Below, one piece after another: positions 17,877 to 26,267 of a DNA stretch of 64,000 nucleotides. Each line of letters starts with the position of its first letter. Position 1 is the first letter of the stretch. Position numbers and translations under genes: made by a program. The stretch is from Myxococcus sp. RHSTA-1-4 (GTDB lineage: Bacteria > Myxococcota > Myxococcia > Myxococcales > Myxococcaceae), in contig NZ_JAIQDG010000006.1 of assembly GCF_020037125.1 (NCBI RefSeq), positions 1 to 64,000 on the forward strand, written 5' to 3'. A model generated the notes under the pieces. That model was given only the letters and a program-made list of their open reading frames with translations, was not told the DNA's origin and searched no databases.

Positions 17877-18476
17877 ATGCACATGAACGCAGAGCAAACG
17901 TCCCTCATCCTGGCATCGGCCTCGCCGCGGCGCAGGGAATTGTTGTCACAGCTCGGTCTGTCCTTCACCGTCTCCGCGGCGGATATTGACGAGACGCCCC
18001 GCGCGGGGGAGGCGGCCGAGGCCTATGTGCTGAGGCTGGCCCGGGAGAAGGCCCTCGCGGTGGCCGCCCGCCACCCCGGCGCCTGGGTGCTGGCCGCGGA
18101 CACCACCGTGGTGCTGGGCCCGGAGCTGCTGGGCAAGCCCCGGGACGCCGAGGAGGCGAGGGCCATGCTCTCCCGCCTGTCCGGGCGCACCCACGAGGTG
18201 CACACCGGCGTGGCGCTGGCGGGCCGGCACGAGGAGGCCCTGGTGGTCCGTACACGTGTCACCTTTCGAGCACTCAGCGCGGGAGAGATTGCCTGGTACG
18301 CGGGCACCGGCGAGCCGCTGGACAAGGCGGGCGCCTACGCCGTCCAGGGACGTGGAGGTTTTCTCGTAGCCGCGGTGGAGGGCAGCCCCACCAACGTCAT
18401 CGGCCTGCCGCTGGGCGAGACGATGGCGTTGCTGGAGCGCGCCGGAGTGCCGCTGCCGTGGAGGGCCTCACCATGA
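17877..18476 (+). CDS. maf: Maf-family nucleoside triphosphate pyrophosphatase
   Basis: House-cleaning pyrophosphatase acting on dTTP/UTP or modified pyrimidine triphosphates. 199 residues. Hallmarks are [13 protein letters not shown] near the N-terminus, the [15 protein letters not shown] block, [13 protein letters not shown], and the C-terminal [21 protein letters not shown]. The spacing and catalytic Asp and Glu positions match the YhdE-like (dTTP/UTPase) branch. Starts at 17877 and 17883 are both possible. The stop overlaps the start of yggS (ATGA), so the two are translated together. Confidence 0.93.
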   Translation: MHMNAEQTSLILASASPRRRELLSQLGLSFTVSAADIDETPRAGEAAEAYVLRLAREKALAVAARHPGAWVLAADTTVVLGPELLGKPRDAEEARAMLSRLSGRTHEVHTGVALAGRHEEALVVRTRVTFRALSAGEIAWYAGTGEPLDKAGAYAVQGRGGFLVAAVEGSPTNVIGLPLGETMALLERAGVPLPWRASP

Positions 18477-19144
18477 GTGGAAGCGTGGCGGAGCGGCTGG
18501 CGGCGGTGCGGGAGCGGGTGGCGGCGGCGTGCGCGCGCGCCGGGCGGCCGGTGGAGTCGGTGACGCTGCTGGCGGTGTCCAAGCTGAAGCCGGCGGCGCT
18601 CATCCGCGAGGCGTACGCCGCGGGCCAGCGGGACTTCGGGGAGAACTACGCGCAGGAGCTGCGGGACAAGGCCGCGGAGCTGGCGGACCTCGAGGGCCTG
18701 CGCTGGCACGCGATTGGCCCCTTGCAGACGAACAAGGTGAAGTACGTGGCGCGGGTGGCCAGCGCCTTCCACGCGCTGGACAGGCCGGAGGTTGCGCGCG
18801 AGCTGTCCAAGCGCCGCGAGGGCGCGCCTCCCCTGCCCTGCTACGTCGAGGTGAACGTGGGCGGAGAGGCCACCAAGAGCGGCCTCGAGCCCGGGGCCCT
18901 CGGGGCCTTCCTGGAAGAGGCGCGCGCCCTGCCCGGCCTCCAGCTCGTCGGCCTCATGTCGCTGCCGCCGCCCACGGACGACGAGGCGCGGGCGCGCGGC
19001 TACTTCCAGACACTGCGCGAGCTGGCCCGGACGCACGGCCTGCCGGGCCTGTCCATGGGCACCACGCACGACTTCGAGCTGGCCATCCAGGAAGGGGCCA
19101 CCGTGGTGCGCGTGGGCACCGCCATCTTCGGCGAGCGGACCTGA
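18473..19144 (+). CDS. yggS: YggS-family pyridoxal phosphate homeostasis protein
   Basis: PLP-binding protein of the YggS/PROSC family, which buffers free pyridoxal phosphate. It has an alanine-racemase-like barrel but no known catalytic reaction. 223 residues. The PLP lysine lies in [13 protein letters not shown] (about 38), followed by [50 protein letters not shown] and [23 protein letters not shown]. The IGPLQTNK variant replaces the commoner IGHLQxNK (His to Pro). The ATG overlaps the maf stop by 4 bp. Confidence 0.93.
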   Translation: MSGSVAERLAAVRERVAAACARAGRPVESVTLLAVSKLKPAALIREAYAAGQRDFGENYAQELRDKAAELADLEGLRWHAIGPLQTNKVKYVARVASAFHALDRPEVARELSKRREGAPPLPCYVEVNVGGEATKSGLEPGALGAFLEEARALPGLQLVGLMSLPPPTDDEARARGYFQTLRELARTHGLPGLSMGTTHDFELAIQEGATVVRVGTAIFGERT

Positions 19145-19146
19145 AG

Positions 19147-19161
19147 CCGGCCGTGGGCCGG
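19147..19161. terminator. Hairpin shared by convergent yggS and zinc ribbon genes
   Basis: CCGGCC (19147-19152) and GGCCGG (19156-19161) form a 6-bp stem with a 3-nt loop. It fills the 19-bp gap between two stop codons. No T-run follows. Confidence 0.4.
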
Positions 19162-19163
19162 AC

Positions 19164-19370
19164 TCACAGCTCCTTGAACTTCACCCGGCCCTCCGCGTTG
19201 ACGAGGACCTTGTACTCGTTGCCACAGTAGTTGCAGCGCACCTCGTCCCCGTCGGTGAACGTCTCGTCCACGGGGTTGTTGGCGTGACAGTCCGGGCAGT
19301 CGAACTCCTTGAACACCCGGCTGCCGCCCGCCGCGCCCTTGTCATCATCGTCGTCGTAGTCGCTGGCCAT
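19164..19370 (-). CDS. Small zinc ribbon protein with acidic N-terminus
   Basis: 68-residue protein with two CxxC knuckles, CPDC (about 31-34) and CNYC (about 50-53), forming a zinc ribbon of the YfgJ/Zn-ribbon-like type. The N-terminus MASDYDDDDDKGAAGG is highly acidic and disordered. The tail (EYKVLVNAEGRVKFKEL) is beta-like. The ATG at 19370 follows a strong AGGAGGG, which settles it over an in-frame upstream extension. Partner and function unknown; such small ribbons bind nucleic acid or other proteins. Confidence 0.85.
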   Translation of the reverse strand: MASDYDDDDDKGAAGGSRVFKEFDCPDCHANNPVDETFTDGDEVRCNYCGNEYKVLVNAEGRVKFKEL

Positions 19371-19683
19371 GCACCCTCCTGGCAGGTGGCGCCCCGAAGG
19401 GCCGCCCGGGGCGAAGGCTACCAGCGCTGTCCTCCGGTGGACACCGCAAGCCGCACGGGGGGCGGCCGGGCTCAAGCCGGGAAGAGGCGCAAGGTCGGCC
19501 TTGCGTGCGAGAGTGTGGCGCCCGCGACGCTTCCACGTGCCCCCTCGTGGAGGGAGCGGGCACCCGTTGAATGCCTGGACTCCAGGCACGTCAGTGGAAA
19601 TGGGCGGCGTCGGGAATGGTTCCGGGGCGGGTCTGGCGGACCACGACCAGGCTACTTAACTTCCTAGCGAGGGAGCTCACTCG
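19371..19683. other. Divergent intergenic region with perfect palindrome
   Basis: 313 bp between the divergent zinc ribbon and DUF3108 genes. No gene seen. It should hold two promoters. TACTTA near 19653 is a possible -10 for the plus-strand gene, without a good -35. A 17-bp palindrome at 19572-19588 is listed separately. Confidence 0.5.
19572..19588. promoter_or_regulatory. 17-bp perfect palindrome, possible operator
   Basis: TGCCTGGA and TCCAGGCA flank a single C, about 95 bp before the DUF3108 start. Symmetry and location suit a dimeric regulator site, but no regulator is encoded next to it. Confidence 0.3.
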
Positions 19684-20490
19684 ATGCGTGCGCAGTCCAA
19701 GTGGGGATTCGCGGCGGTGCTGGCGGGCCTGATGTGGTCGGCGACGGCCATGGCCCAGGAGTCCTCCGCCAATCCGGCCTTCGGCCCCGGTGAGCAGTCC
19801 CAGTATCGCGTGAAGTACCTCGGCGTGACGGCGGGCACCGCGCAGGTGACGGTGGGCGCGCCCATGAAGCAGTGGGGCGAGGACGTGTGGCCCATCGTCG
19901 CGCTGGCGAAGAGCCACGACCTCATCGGCGTGTGGCCCATCAAGGACAAGTTCGTCTCGTACTGGCAGGCCGCCAGACAGCGCGTGCTGGGGAGTGATTT
20001 GCACGCGGACGAGAACGGCAAGCGCCGCCGCCAGCGCATCAAGATGCAGCCGGACGGCAGGAGCGCCCTCGTCGTGAAGCAGAAGGAGGGCGAGGCGCCG
20101 CGCGAGTCCACGCGCGAGCTGGAGACGGGCACGCTGGACGTGACGGGTGCCACCTTCGCGCTGCGCAACCGCGACCTGGAGGTGGGCCGTGAGTACGACT
20201 ACCCCGTCTTCACCGGCAGCAAGAGCTTCACCATGCGCGCGAAGGTGGAGTCGCGCGAGGTGATGAAGACGGACCTGGGGCCGAAGGAGGTCTTCAAGGT
20301 CCGCGTGCAGGCGGAGTTCGGCGGCAGCCTGGCGTCCAAGCGGGACATGTTCGTGTACCTCACCACCGACCCCACCCACGTGCCGGTGCGCGTGGAGGCG
20401 GAGTTCGCGCTGGGGACGATGGTGGCGGAAATCACCGACTACAAGCCGGGCCGCATCATGGCGGTGGCCCGGGCGGAGAACGGCGGGTAA
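19684..20490 (+). CDS. DUF3108 envelope protein (first of two)
   Basis: 268 residues with a signal peptide (MRAQSKWGFAAVLAGLMWSATAMA, cleavage before QES). The mature part matches the DUF3108 layout: an early EQSQYRVKYLGVTAGTAQVTV strand pair, a basic RRRQRIKMQPDG region, a long beta series, and the late TDPTHVPVRVEAEFALGTMVAEI with the closing turn. DUF3108 proteins are periplasmic or secreted beta-rich proteins of unknown function. The start follows GCGAGGGAGC. It is first in a three-gene plus-strand run with a DUF4091 protein and a second DUF3108 protein. Confidence 0.85.
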   Translation: MRAQSKWGFAAVLAGLMWSATAMAQESSANPAFGPGEQSQYRVKYLGVTAGTAQVTVGAPMKQWGEDVWPIVALAKSHDLIGVWPIKDKFVSYWQAARQRVLGSDLHADENGKRRRQRIKMQPDGRSALVVKQKEGEAPRESTRELETGTLDVTGATFALRNRDLEVGREYDYPVFTGSKSFTMRAKVESREVMKTDLGPKEVFKVRVQAEFGGSLASKRDMFVYLTTDPTHVPVRVEAEFALGTMVAEITDYKPGRIMAVARAENGG

Positions 20491-20516
20491 CGGCCGCTGG
20501 AGAGTGAAGGGGGCGG

Positions 20517-22202
20517 ATGGGAGCGGGATGGGCGTGGGCAGTGGTGGCGGCGATGTCCGCCACCCCGGGGCCTCGGGTGGTGTCGCCCCTGGTGAAAATC
20601 CGTCCGGGTGTCGCGGTGGAGGGACGCCGCGAGGCCCGGCTCAGCGTGGCACGAGGCGAGTGCGAGGCCACGCAGGTGGTGCTGCCCGGACACGTGGAGC
20701 GCGCGCGGGCGGAGCCGCTGTCCCTGAAGGGCCCCGGGGCCGCGCTGAAGGCCTCGGTGTGGCGCCAGGTCTTCGTGGACGTGAAGACGCCGTCCAACGG
20801 AGAGGGCCGCCCGGGCCCCTGGCCGGACGCGCTGGTGCCGGTGGAGGCGCCCGTCGCGAACACGAGCCACCCCGCCGTCCTCTACGTGGAGGTGTGCGCG
20901 CCGGAGAAGCAGGCGCCGGGCACCTACCGCGGCGAGCTGAAGGTGAAGGCGGACGGCGCGCGGGGTGTGCCGGTGCCCTTCACGGTGGAGGTCCAACCCT
21001 TCGCGCTGCCGGCCACCGCGTCGCTGCCCACCAGCTTCGGCGTGTCGCTGTACAGCATCGCCCGCGGGCACGGGGTGTCACCGGAGTCCCCCGAGGCCCG
21101 GGAGCTGCTGCGCGCGTACGGGCGTGCCCTGCTGGAGCACCGGGTGAGCGCGCACGGCATGAGCATGACGCCGCCGCCGGTGCGCTTCGAGGACGGCCGC
21201 GCGGTGGTGGACTGGCGCGCGTACGACGCGGAGATGGGGCCCTTCCTCGACGGCGGCCTGCTGCCCTCGGGGGCCCGCTTCACCACCGCCGAGGTGCGCG
21301 ACAGCCGGCAGGCCTCCACGGACGCGGAGAAGACGGCGTACTACCGCGCCTTCGCCGAGCACTTCCGGCGGAAGGGCTGGCCGGCGCAGCTCTTCTTCTA
21401 CGCCAAGGACGAGCCGAAGCCGGAGGACGTGCCGCTGGTGCACGCCCAGTCGAAGCGGGTGCGCGCCGCCGGCGGCATCCCCGTGCTCGTCACCAGCCCG
21501 CTGGATGACGCGCTGCGCGGCGCGGCGGACATCCTCACCCCCACGCTCAACTGCTTCTACCCGCGCCCCGGGCCCCAGACGTGCCGCAACGTCCTGACGC
21601 CGGGCACGCTGCGCGAGCGCCTGCCGAAGCGCGCGAAGGTGTGGTGGTACCAGAGCTGCAACTCCCATGGCTGCAACGGCGGGCCGCCGGAGGACCCGGC
21701 CGTGGACGCCGCCTACAGCGGGTGGGCTTCCTACATGGTGGACCACCCCGCCCCGCTCAACCGGGCCATGGGCGTGCTGGCCTTCTCGGCCGGGGTGGAC
21801 GGCGAGCTCTATTTCGACACCGTCTTCGCCTACAACACGAAGAAGGACCCGTGGGCGGACGTCTTCGAGTTCGGCGGTAACGGCGACGGCACCCTCTTCT
21901 ACCCGGGCACACCAGCCCGCCTGGGTACGTCCGGCCACCAGCCGGTGGTCAGCCTGCGCCTCAAGCACATCCGCGACGGCCTGGAGGACTACGAGTACCT
22001 CCGCCTCCTGACGGAGCTGGGGGATGGCGCCTTCGCCCGGGCGGCCGCGGGCCGGCTGGCCCGCTCGGGTTGGGACATCACCCGGGATGCGGGAGAATGG
22101 GAGGCGGTCCGCCAGGAAGTCACGGCCCGGCTCCGGCAGCGGTGGCCGGAATCCGAATATGCGAAGCGCCCGGGCCGTCAGACGCCCAACAGCACCCCGT
22201 AG
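20517..22202 (+). CDS. DUF4091 (glycoside-hydrolase-like) secreted protein
   Basis: 561 residues. A short signal-like N-terminus (MGAGWAWAVVAAMSA) leads into an N-terminal beta domain of about 150 residues. A TIM-barrel-like region follows, ending in the DUF4091 signature LKHIRDGLEDYEYLRLLTEL near residue 485. The barrel contains WPAQLFFYAKDEPKPEDVP; the Asp-Glu here is the likely catalytic-type acidic pair. It also has WWYQSCNSHGC, resembling polysaccharide-active barrels. The substrate is unknown. It begins 26 bp after the first DUF3108 gene and ends 19 bp before the second, so the three form a probable operon. Confidence 0.83.
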   Translation: MGAGWAWAVVAAMSATPGPRVVSPLVKIRPGVAVEGRREARLSVARGECEATQVVLPGHVERARAEPLSLKGPGAALKASVWRQVFVDVKTPSNGEGRPGPWPDALVPVEAPVANTSHPAVLYVEVCAPEKQAPGTYRGELKVKADGARGVPVPFTVEVQPFALPATASLPTSFGVSLYSIARGHGVSPESPEARELLRAYGRALLEHRVSAHGMSMTPPPVRFEDGRAVVDWRAYDAEMGPFLDGGLLPSGARFTTAEVRDSRQASTDAEKTAYYRAFAEHFRRKGWPAQLFFYAKDEPKPEDVPLVHAQSKRVRAAGGIPVLVTSPLDDALRGAADILTPTLNCFYPRPGPQTCRNVLTPGTLRERLPKRAKVWWYQSCNSHGCNGGPPEDPAVDAAYSGWASYMVDHPAPLNRAMGVLAFSAGVDGELYFDTVFAYNTKKDPWADVFEFGGNGDGTLFYPGTPARLGTSGHQPVVSLRLKHIRDGLEDYEYLRLLTELGDGAFARAAAGRLARSGWDITRDAGEWEAVRQEVTARLRQRWPESEYAKRPGRQTPNSTP

Positions 22203-22221
22203 TCCCTGTGGAAGGAAAAGG

Positions 22222-23127
22222 ATGAGCTCCATGCGCACCCTCCTCGCGGCCTGGCTGATGCTGTCCACCGCCACCGCCTGGGCCCAGCTCCCGGACTCGG
22301 ATGCCGACAAGCCGGATGGCGACAAGCCGGCGGAAACGGAGAAGGACAAGAAGGCGTCACGCCTCAAGGTGGAGCCCTGCGCGCAGGCCCTGCCGGCGCT
22401 GCGCACGCCCATGGCCTTCATGCCCGGCGAGGTGCTCGAGTTCGACCTGGACGCCATGGGCGCACAGGCCGGGAAGATGACCATGCGCGTGCACAAGCAG
22501 AAGGACGGGCACCTGCCGGTGGAGGTGGAGGCGCAGACCAACTCCTTCTTCTCCAAGGTGCGCCGGGTCCGCGGCAGCGCCACCACGTACCTCCACCCGC
22601 GCACGCTGCGCCCCCGGCGCTACGTCGAGGACACCACGGAGAACGAGATGCGCCGCAAGGTGGAGGTCGCCTTCGGCCACAAGGACCGCTCCGTGAAGGT
22701 GGACTACCAGATCGGCAAGCGCCCCAAGGGCCAGTACAACTACACCTATGACAAGGACGGCCTGGACGTGGCCGGCTCCATCTACCTGCTCCGCCAGCTC
22801 CCGCTGCAGGAGAACATGCAGGTGTGCTTCGACGTGTACGGGGTGCGCCGCCTGTGGCGCATGCAGGGCTCGGTGCTCAAGCGCGAGCAGGTGACCACCC
22901 CGCTGGGCCAGTTCAACGCCTGGCACATGACGGGCACCGCGATTCGCCTGGACCGCCCCTCGCAGAAGCGCGAGGTGCACGTGTGGATTTCCGACGACGC
23001 CCGCCGCCTGCCCCTGGCCGCCGTGGGCACCCTGGACCTGGGCGCCGTGCGCGCCACCCTCACCTCCGTCTCCCGCCCCGGCGAGAAGCGCCAGGAGGCC
23101 AGGGGCGAGGAAGACATGAAGTGGTGA
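22222..23127 (+). CDS. DUF3108 envelope protein (second of two)
   Basis: 301 residues. Signal peptide MSSMRTLLAAWLMLSTATAWA is followed by an Asp/Lys-rich linker (DSDADKPDGDKPAETEKDKK). A DUF3108 beta domain starts near FMPGEVLEFDLDAMGAQAGK, continues through YLHPRTLRPRRYVEDTTEN, and ends with HVWISDDARRLPLAAVGTLD. The ATG at 22222 follows GGAAGGAAAAGG. An in-frame ATG 9 bp later is possible. It is a diverged paralogue of the gene at 19684, separated from it by the DUF4091 gene. Confidence 0.83.
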   Translation: MSSMRTLLAAWLMLSTATAWAQLPDSDADKPDGDKPAETEKDKKASRLKVEPCAQALPALRTPMAFMPGEVLEFDLDAMGAQAGKMTMRVHKQKDGHLPVEVEAQTNSFFSKVRRVRGSATTYLHPRTLRPRRYVEDTTENEMRRKVEVAFGHKDRSVKVDYQIGKRPKGQYNYTYDKDGLDVAGSIYLLRQLPLQENMQVCFDVYGVRRLWRMQGSVLKREQVTTPLGQFNAWHMTGTAIRLDRPSQKREVHVWISDDARRLPLAAVGTLDLGAVRATLTSVSRPGEKRQEARGEEDMKW

Positions 23128-23181
23128 GCGGCCGGACCGCCCGGCCGGAAAATTGACGGGGTGCTACCCACCTGTAGCGTC

Positions 23182-23559
23182 ATGGGCATGCCCCCTCCGG
23201 CCCTCGCCCTCGCCGCCCCCGCGCTCCCGCGCCGCGCCGACCCGGTCCGCGTGGCCATGGAGCGGCTCGCCCATTCCCTGCCGGCCCGCGCGGACGCCGC
23301 CGTGCTCGTGGACCTGCTCGAGGATGACCTGCGCGAGGGGCTCGACGCGCTCGGTGACGTGGAGGCCCACTTCACCGACCTGCTGGACACGCTGCGCACG
23401 GAGAACCTGTCTCCGGTGGCGCTGCTGGAGGCCGGAGAGGACCTGCGCGTCCTCCAGCGCCTGGACTACCTCCACCACGTCATCGTCCAGGTCCGCAAGC
23501 GCCTGTCCCAGGCCGCGAGCCTGAGGCACCCGGCGCACGCCGCCACGCGCTCCCGCTGA
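23182..23559 (+). CDS. Hypothetical helical protein
   Basis: About 125 residues, almost entirely alpha-helical and acidic: MERLAHSLPARADAAVLVDLLEDDLREGLDALGDVEAHF, DLLDTLRTENLSPVALLEAGEDLRVLQRLDYLHHVIVQVRKRL by segments. No signal peptide, membrane helix or known motif. The start is uncertain (GTG 23161, ATG 23182 or ATG 23188) and no good ribosome site is visible. It reads as a small four-helix or coiled-coil protein of unknown role. Confidence 0.6.
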   Translation: MGMPPPALALAAPALPRRADPVRVAMERLAHSLPARADAAVLVDLLEDDLREGLDALGDVEAHFTDLLDTLRTENLSPVALLEAGEDLRVLQRLDYLHHVIVQVRKRLSQAASLRHPAHAATRSR

Positions 23560-23578
23560 AGCCGCGCGCCTCCGGGCG

Positions 23579-25546
23579 TCAGATGGACGGCGGCACCGCC
23601 GTGCCTCCGGGTGAGCCCGGCGCCGCCGCCGGAGCCGGGGGAGCCGCCGCGCCCGGTGAAGCAGTGGTGGTGCCCGGACTCACGTTGGCCGGAGCGGGCG
23701 CCGCCGGAAGCGGCGTGGCCGGAGCGGCGGTGAGCGGCGCCGGCGAGCCCAGCAGGGGCGGCGCCTGGCCGGCGTTGAGCGGCGCGGGCGAGCCCAGCAG
23801 GGCCGGCGGAGGCGTCGACGGGTCGGAGTTGAGCGGCGGCACCGTGGCGATGATGCCCGAGGTGACCTGGGCCTCCCCCTGGAACGACTCGAAGCTGCCG
23901 GGCGTCAGCGGCGGCACGAAGAAGGAGCCCGAGAGGGACACCGTGGGAGGCTGCGCGAAGGCGCGCGGCGCCGGCCCGAAGCCCGACGGCGTCCCCGGCG
24001 GCACCGTTCCCGGCACGGCCACGCCCTCCTCGGCCAGGGCCGAGCCCGGCGCGGGAGTGCCCGGCACCGTGCCGGAGATGTTCACCGGCGGGTTCGGTGC
24101 CCCGGTGACGGGGAACGTGCCGCTCGTCACGTCCGGCGTCACCGGAAGGCCCGGCACCTCCGAGCCCGGCAGCGCCGGCCCCACCGCCGAGCCCGGTGGC
24201 GTCACCGCCGCCCCGCCCGCCACGCCGGCCACCGAGGGCTGCCCGGTGCCGGCGAGGGCCCCCGAGCCCTCCGCGGGCGCGGGAGTGGTCGCCGTCACCG
24301 GCCCGCCAATCACGCCCGTCTCGCCCGCCGGAAGCGCGGCGCCGGACTCCGCCGTCCCCGGCACCGTGCCAGTCCCCACGCTCACCCCGATGCCAGAGGC
24401 CGCCCCGGTGCCCCCTCCGGAGGTAAAGCCCGCCCCGGCCCCGGTGGCGACGCCCATCCCCGTCCCGGTGTCAGCGCCTGTTCCGGTGCCCACGCCAACG
24501 CCCGTCGCGGTGCCGTCACCGACGCCGGCGCCACCGCTCCCGCCCGTCCCCTCGCCCCCGATGGTGGCCCCGCCCACCGTCACCACGCCGCCGCCCTCGG
24601 TGCCGACGATGTCCCGCCCTCCGCCCGCAACCCCCAGTCCGGTTGCCGCCCCGGGCGTCGTCTCCGGAGCGCCTCCGGGCGCCGCCTCCAGGTCCGTCGC
24701 GCCCCCAGCGGTCCCCCCGCCCCCCACGCCCGTTTCGGCGGGGGGCGGCGACGCGAGGGGCGGCGCTCCGAGGATGGCCGTGGGCGGCACCGGCGTCAGC
24801 AGGCTCCAGTCCGCGGGCGGGTTCCCGGTGTTCTCCAGGTAGGCCACCGAGGGGACGTCCACGCCGCCCACGGAGATGGCCACGTCCTCGAGCACGAACT
24901 GGACGAAGCCCCGAGGCTCCACGCTCACGGGCAGGTTCCACGCCGCCACCACCAGCTCCGAGTCCCCGAAGCGCGCCTGCCGCAGCAACCGGTGCGTGCC
25001 GTCATCCGCGTACGCGCCCGCGGCCAGCGCCGCCGCGTGGACGAAGGCCATGTCCGTGAGGAGCTGCCCGTTGCGCCACACGCTGCCCACGCCCCACACC
25101 GCCACCGCCGCGTGCGTGCGCGTCATCACCGCCCAGCTCAAGCCACTGTCGCCGTACATCGGCACGTCCAGCAGCACCCCACCCCCAATCGCATGAGGTG
25201 GCGGCGGGGGAAGCGGGCCCGAGACAGCCCGCCCCAAGGCCTGCGGAGGTGGAAAGCCGGGCCGGGTCAGCTCGACCCGGTACTCCACCCCGCCCAGGCG
25301 GAAGGTGGCGGAGAGCTGGCCCAGGTCTCCGTAGGTGGCGCCCGGCAGGGAGACCCGGTCCTCCACCGACAACGAGGCGCTCCCCGAGCCACTCTCGGCG
25401 AGGTCCGTGAAGGGCAGTGGGCCTTGGATGAAGAAGCCGTCCGGCCGCTCGGTCCTCGCGCTGGCCTCCCGGCCCTCGAACGTGAACCCGCCTGGCGACG
25501 TGGCCAGCAGACCGGCCAATAGAAGCGTGGTGAAGGGTCCCGCCAT
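23579..25546 (-). CDS. Secreted low-complexity Gly/Thr/Pro/Ala-rich protein
   Basis: 655 residues. A signal peptide (MAGPFTTLLLAGLLATSPGG) precedes a beta-rich globular region (about 25-255; includes GGVEYRVELTRPG, DTVSLPGATYGDL-like strands and VSVEPRGFVQFVLEDVAISV). About 400 residues of low complexity follow: Gly-Thr runs such as VGTGTGADTGTGMGVATGAG, then Pro/Ala stretches including a near-duplicate LLGSPAPLNAGQAPP / LLGSPAPLTAAPATP. A strong AAGGAGG lies 8 nt before the ATG. A surface or matrix fibre role is a guess. The opposite strand is open for 1.26 kb here, an effect of the composition. Confidence 0.75.
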   Translation of the reverse strand: MAGPFTTLLLAGLLATSPGGFTFEGREASARTERPDGFFIQGPLPFTDLAESGSGSASLSVEDRVSLPGATYGDLGQLSATFRLGGVEYRVELTRPGFPPPQALGRAVSGPLPPPPPHAIGGGVLLDVPMYGDSGLSWAVMTRTHAAVAVWGVGSVWRNGQLLTDMAFVHAAALAAGAYADDGTHRLLRQARFGDSELVVAAWNLPVSVEPRGFVQFVLEDVAISVGGVDVPSVAYLENTGNPPADWSLLTPVPPTAILGAPPLASPPPAETGVGGGGTAGGATDLEAAPGGAPETTPGAATGLGVAGGGRDIVGTEGGGVVTVGGATIGGEGTGGSGGAGVGDGTATGVGVGTGTGADTGTGMGVATGAGAGFTSGGGTGAASGIGVSVGTGTVPGTAESGAALPAGETGVIGGPVTATTPAPAEGSGALAGTGQPSVAGVAGGAAVTPPGSAVGPALPGSEVPGLPVTPDVTSGTFPVTGAPNPPVNISGTVPGTPAPGSALAEEGVAVPGTVPPGTPSGFGPAPRAFAQPPTVSLSGSFFVPPLTPGSFESFQGEAQVTSGIIATVPPLNSDPSTPPPALLGSPAPLNAGQAPPLLGSPAPLTAAPATPLPAAPAPANVSPGTTTASPGAAAPPAPAAAPGSPGGTAVPPSI

Positions 25547-25613
25547 CGACGCTGCCTCCTTGTCTTACAAGGTAGGCAGCGGAGCGGGGCGCGGCAGTCC
25601 CCTCCCCGAAAGG

Positions 25614-26132
25614 CTAGATGAGGCCCCGCGCGCGGCGGATCTGCTCGACCGTCTTGTTGTACTCGATGTCGAAGGCGCTGGTGCCCTCCTGCAGGTGCTT
25701 CAGGCGGGAGCGGGCCTCCTTGTCGATTTCGTCGTCCACGTCCAGGTGCCGCTTCATCACCGCGAAGAGCTTCTGACGCAGCACGTTGTCGGCGGCGTAC
25801 ACCTCTTCGACGTTGCGGCTGATGAGCAGGAACTCGATCATCTGGTTGATGACGTACTCGATGCCCTCGTCGCCCATCTTGAAGCCGCGGACGTCCGCCA
25901 TCTCGCGCTTCACCTGGTTGAACTTCGAGTAGTCATATCCGCGACGCTCCAGCGCCTCGCGCGTCGCCTGGTTCACACGCTCTTCGTTGGCAAGGTACTC
26001 GCGCATGATGGCCGACAGGTCCATCTCGGCGTCAGCCACGCGCATCGGCTCCACCTCGATGTCCCCGTCCTGCATGAGCTGCTGAATTCCCTCGCGCGAG
26101 ATGATCGGGATCACCTTCGGATACAGCCTCAT
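25614..26132 (-). CDS. DUF507-family protein
   Basis: 172-residue soluble helical protein of the DUF507 family. It begins MRLYPKVIPIISREGIQQLM and contains the family blocks REYLANEERVNQATREALE, FKMGDEGIEYVINQMIEFLL and SRNVEEVYAADNVLRQKLF. DUF507 occurs mainly in delta-proteobacteria and Aquificae as one or two small genes in tandem; here a single gene is fused-length. Function unknown. It has its own promoter and follows uvrC on the same strand. Confidence 0.85.
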   Translation of the reverse strand: MRLYPKVIPIISREGIQQLMQDGDIEVEPMRVADAEMDLSAIMREYLANEERVNQATREALERRGYDYSKFNQVKREMADVRGFKMGDEGIEYVINQMIEFLLISRNVEEVYAADNVLRQKLFAVMKRHLDVDDEIDKEARSRLKHLQEGTSAFDIEYNKTVEQIRRARGLI

Positions 26133-26175
26133 GTCGGTCCCTCACCCTCTAGAAACATGCTCGGATCGTCAACCG

Positions 26176-26204
26176 CTATAAATCAGCGCCGAGCCCAGTC
26201 GCAA
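26176..26204 (-). promoter_or_regulatory. Promoter of the DUF507 gene
   Basis: On the minus strand TTGCGA (26204-26199) and TTATAG (26181-26176) are separated by exactly 17 bp, about 45 bp upstream of the DUF507 ATG. Good match to a vegetative promoter. Confidence 0.55.
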
Positions 26205-26205
26205 T

Positions 26206-26246
26206 GAAAAACCCCGGGAACTTCGCGGTTTCAGCGCGCTTCCCCC
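26206..26246 (-). terminator. Terminator after uvrC
   Basis: On the minus strand a GGGAA/TTCCC stem with an inner GCG/CGC pair is followed by GGGG and TTTTT. Located 22 bp beyond the uvrC stop and just before the DUF507 promoter. Confidence 0.45.
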
Positions 26247-26267
26247 GCAGTCTGGAGCGGAAATTAA

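Noticed and set aside
19300-19370. Engineered FLAG tag in the zinc ribbon gene.
   Set aside because: The sequence differs at one position from the epitope, codons match the genome, and the flanking gene is natural.
23583-24842. Antisense frame of 419 codons rich in Gly/Ala/Pro.
   Set aside because: Low-complexity DNA keeps both strands open; the minus frame has the ribosome site and signal peptide.
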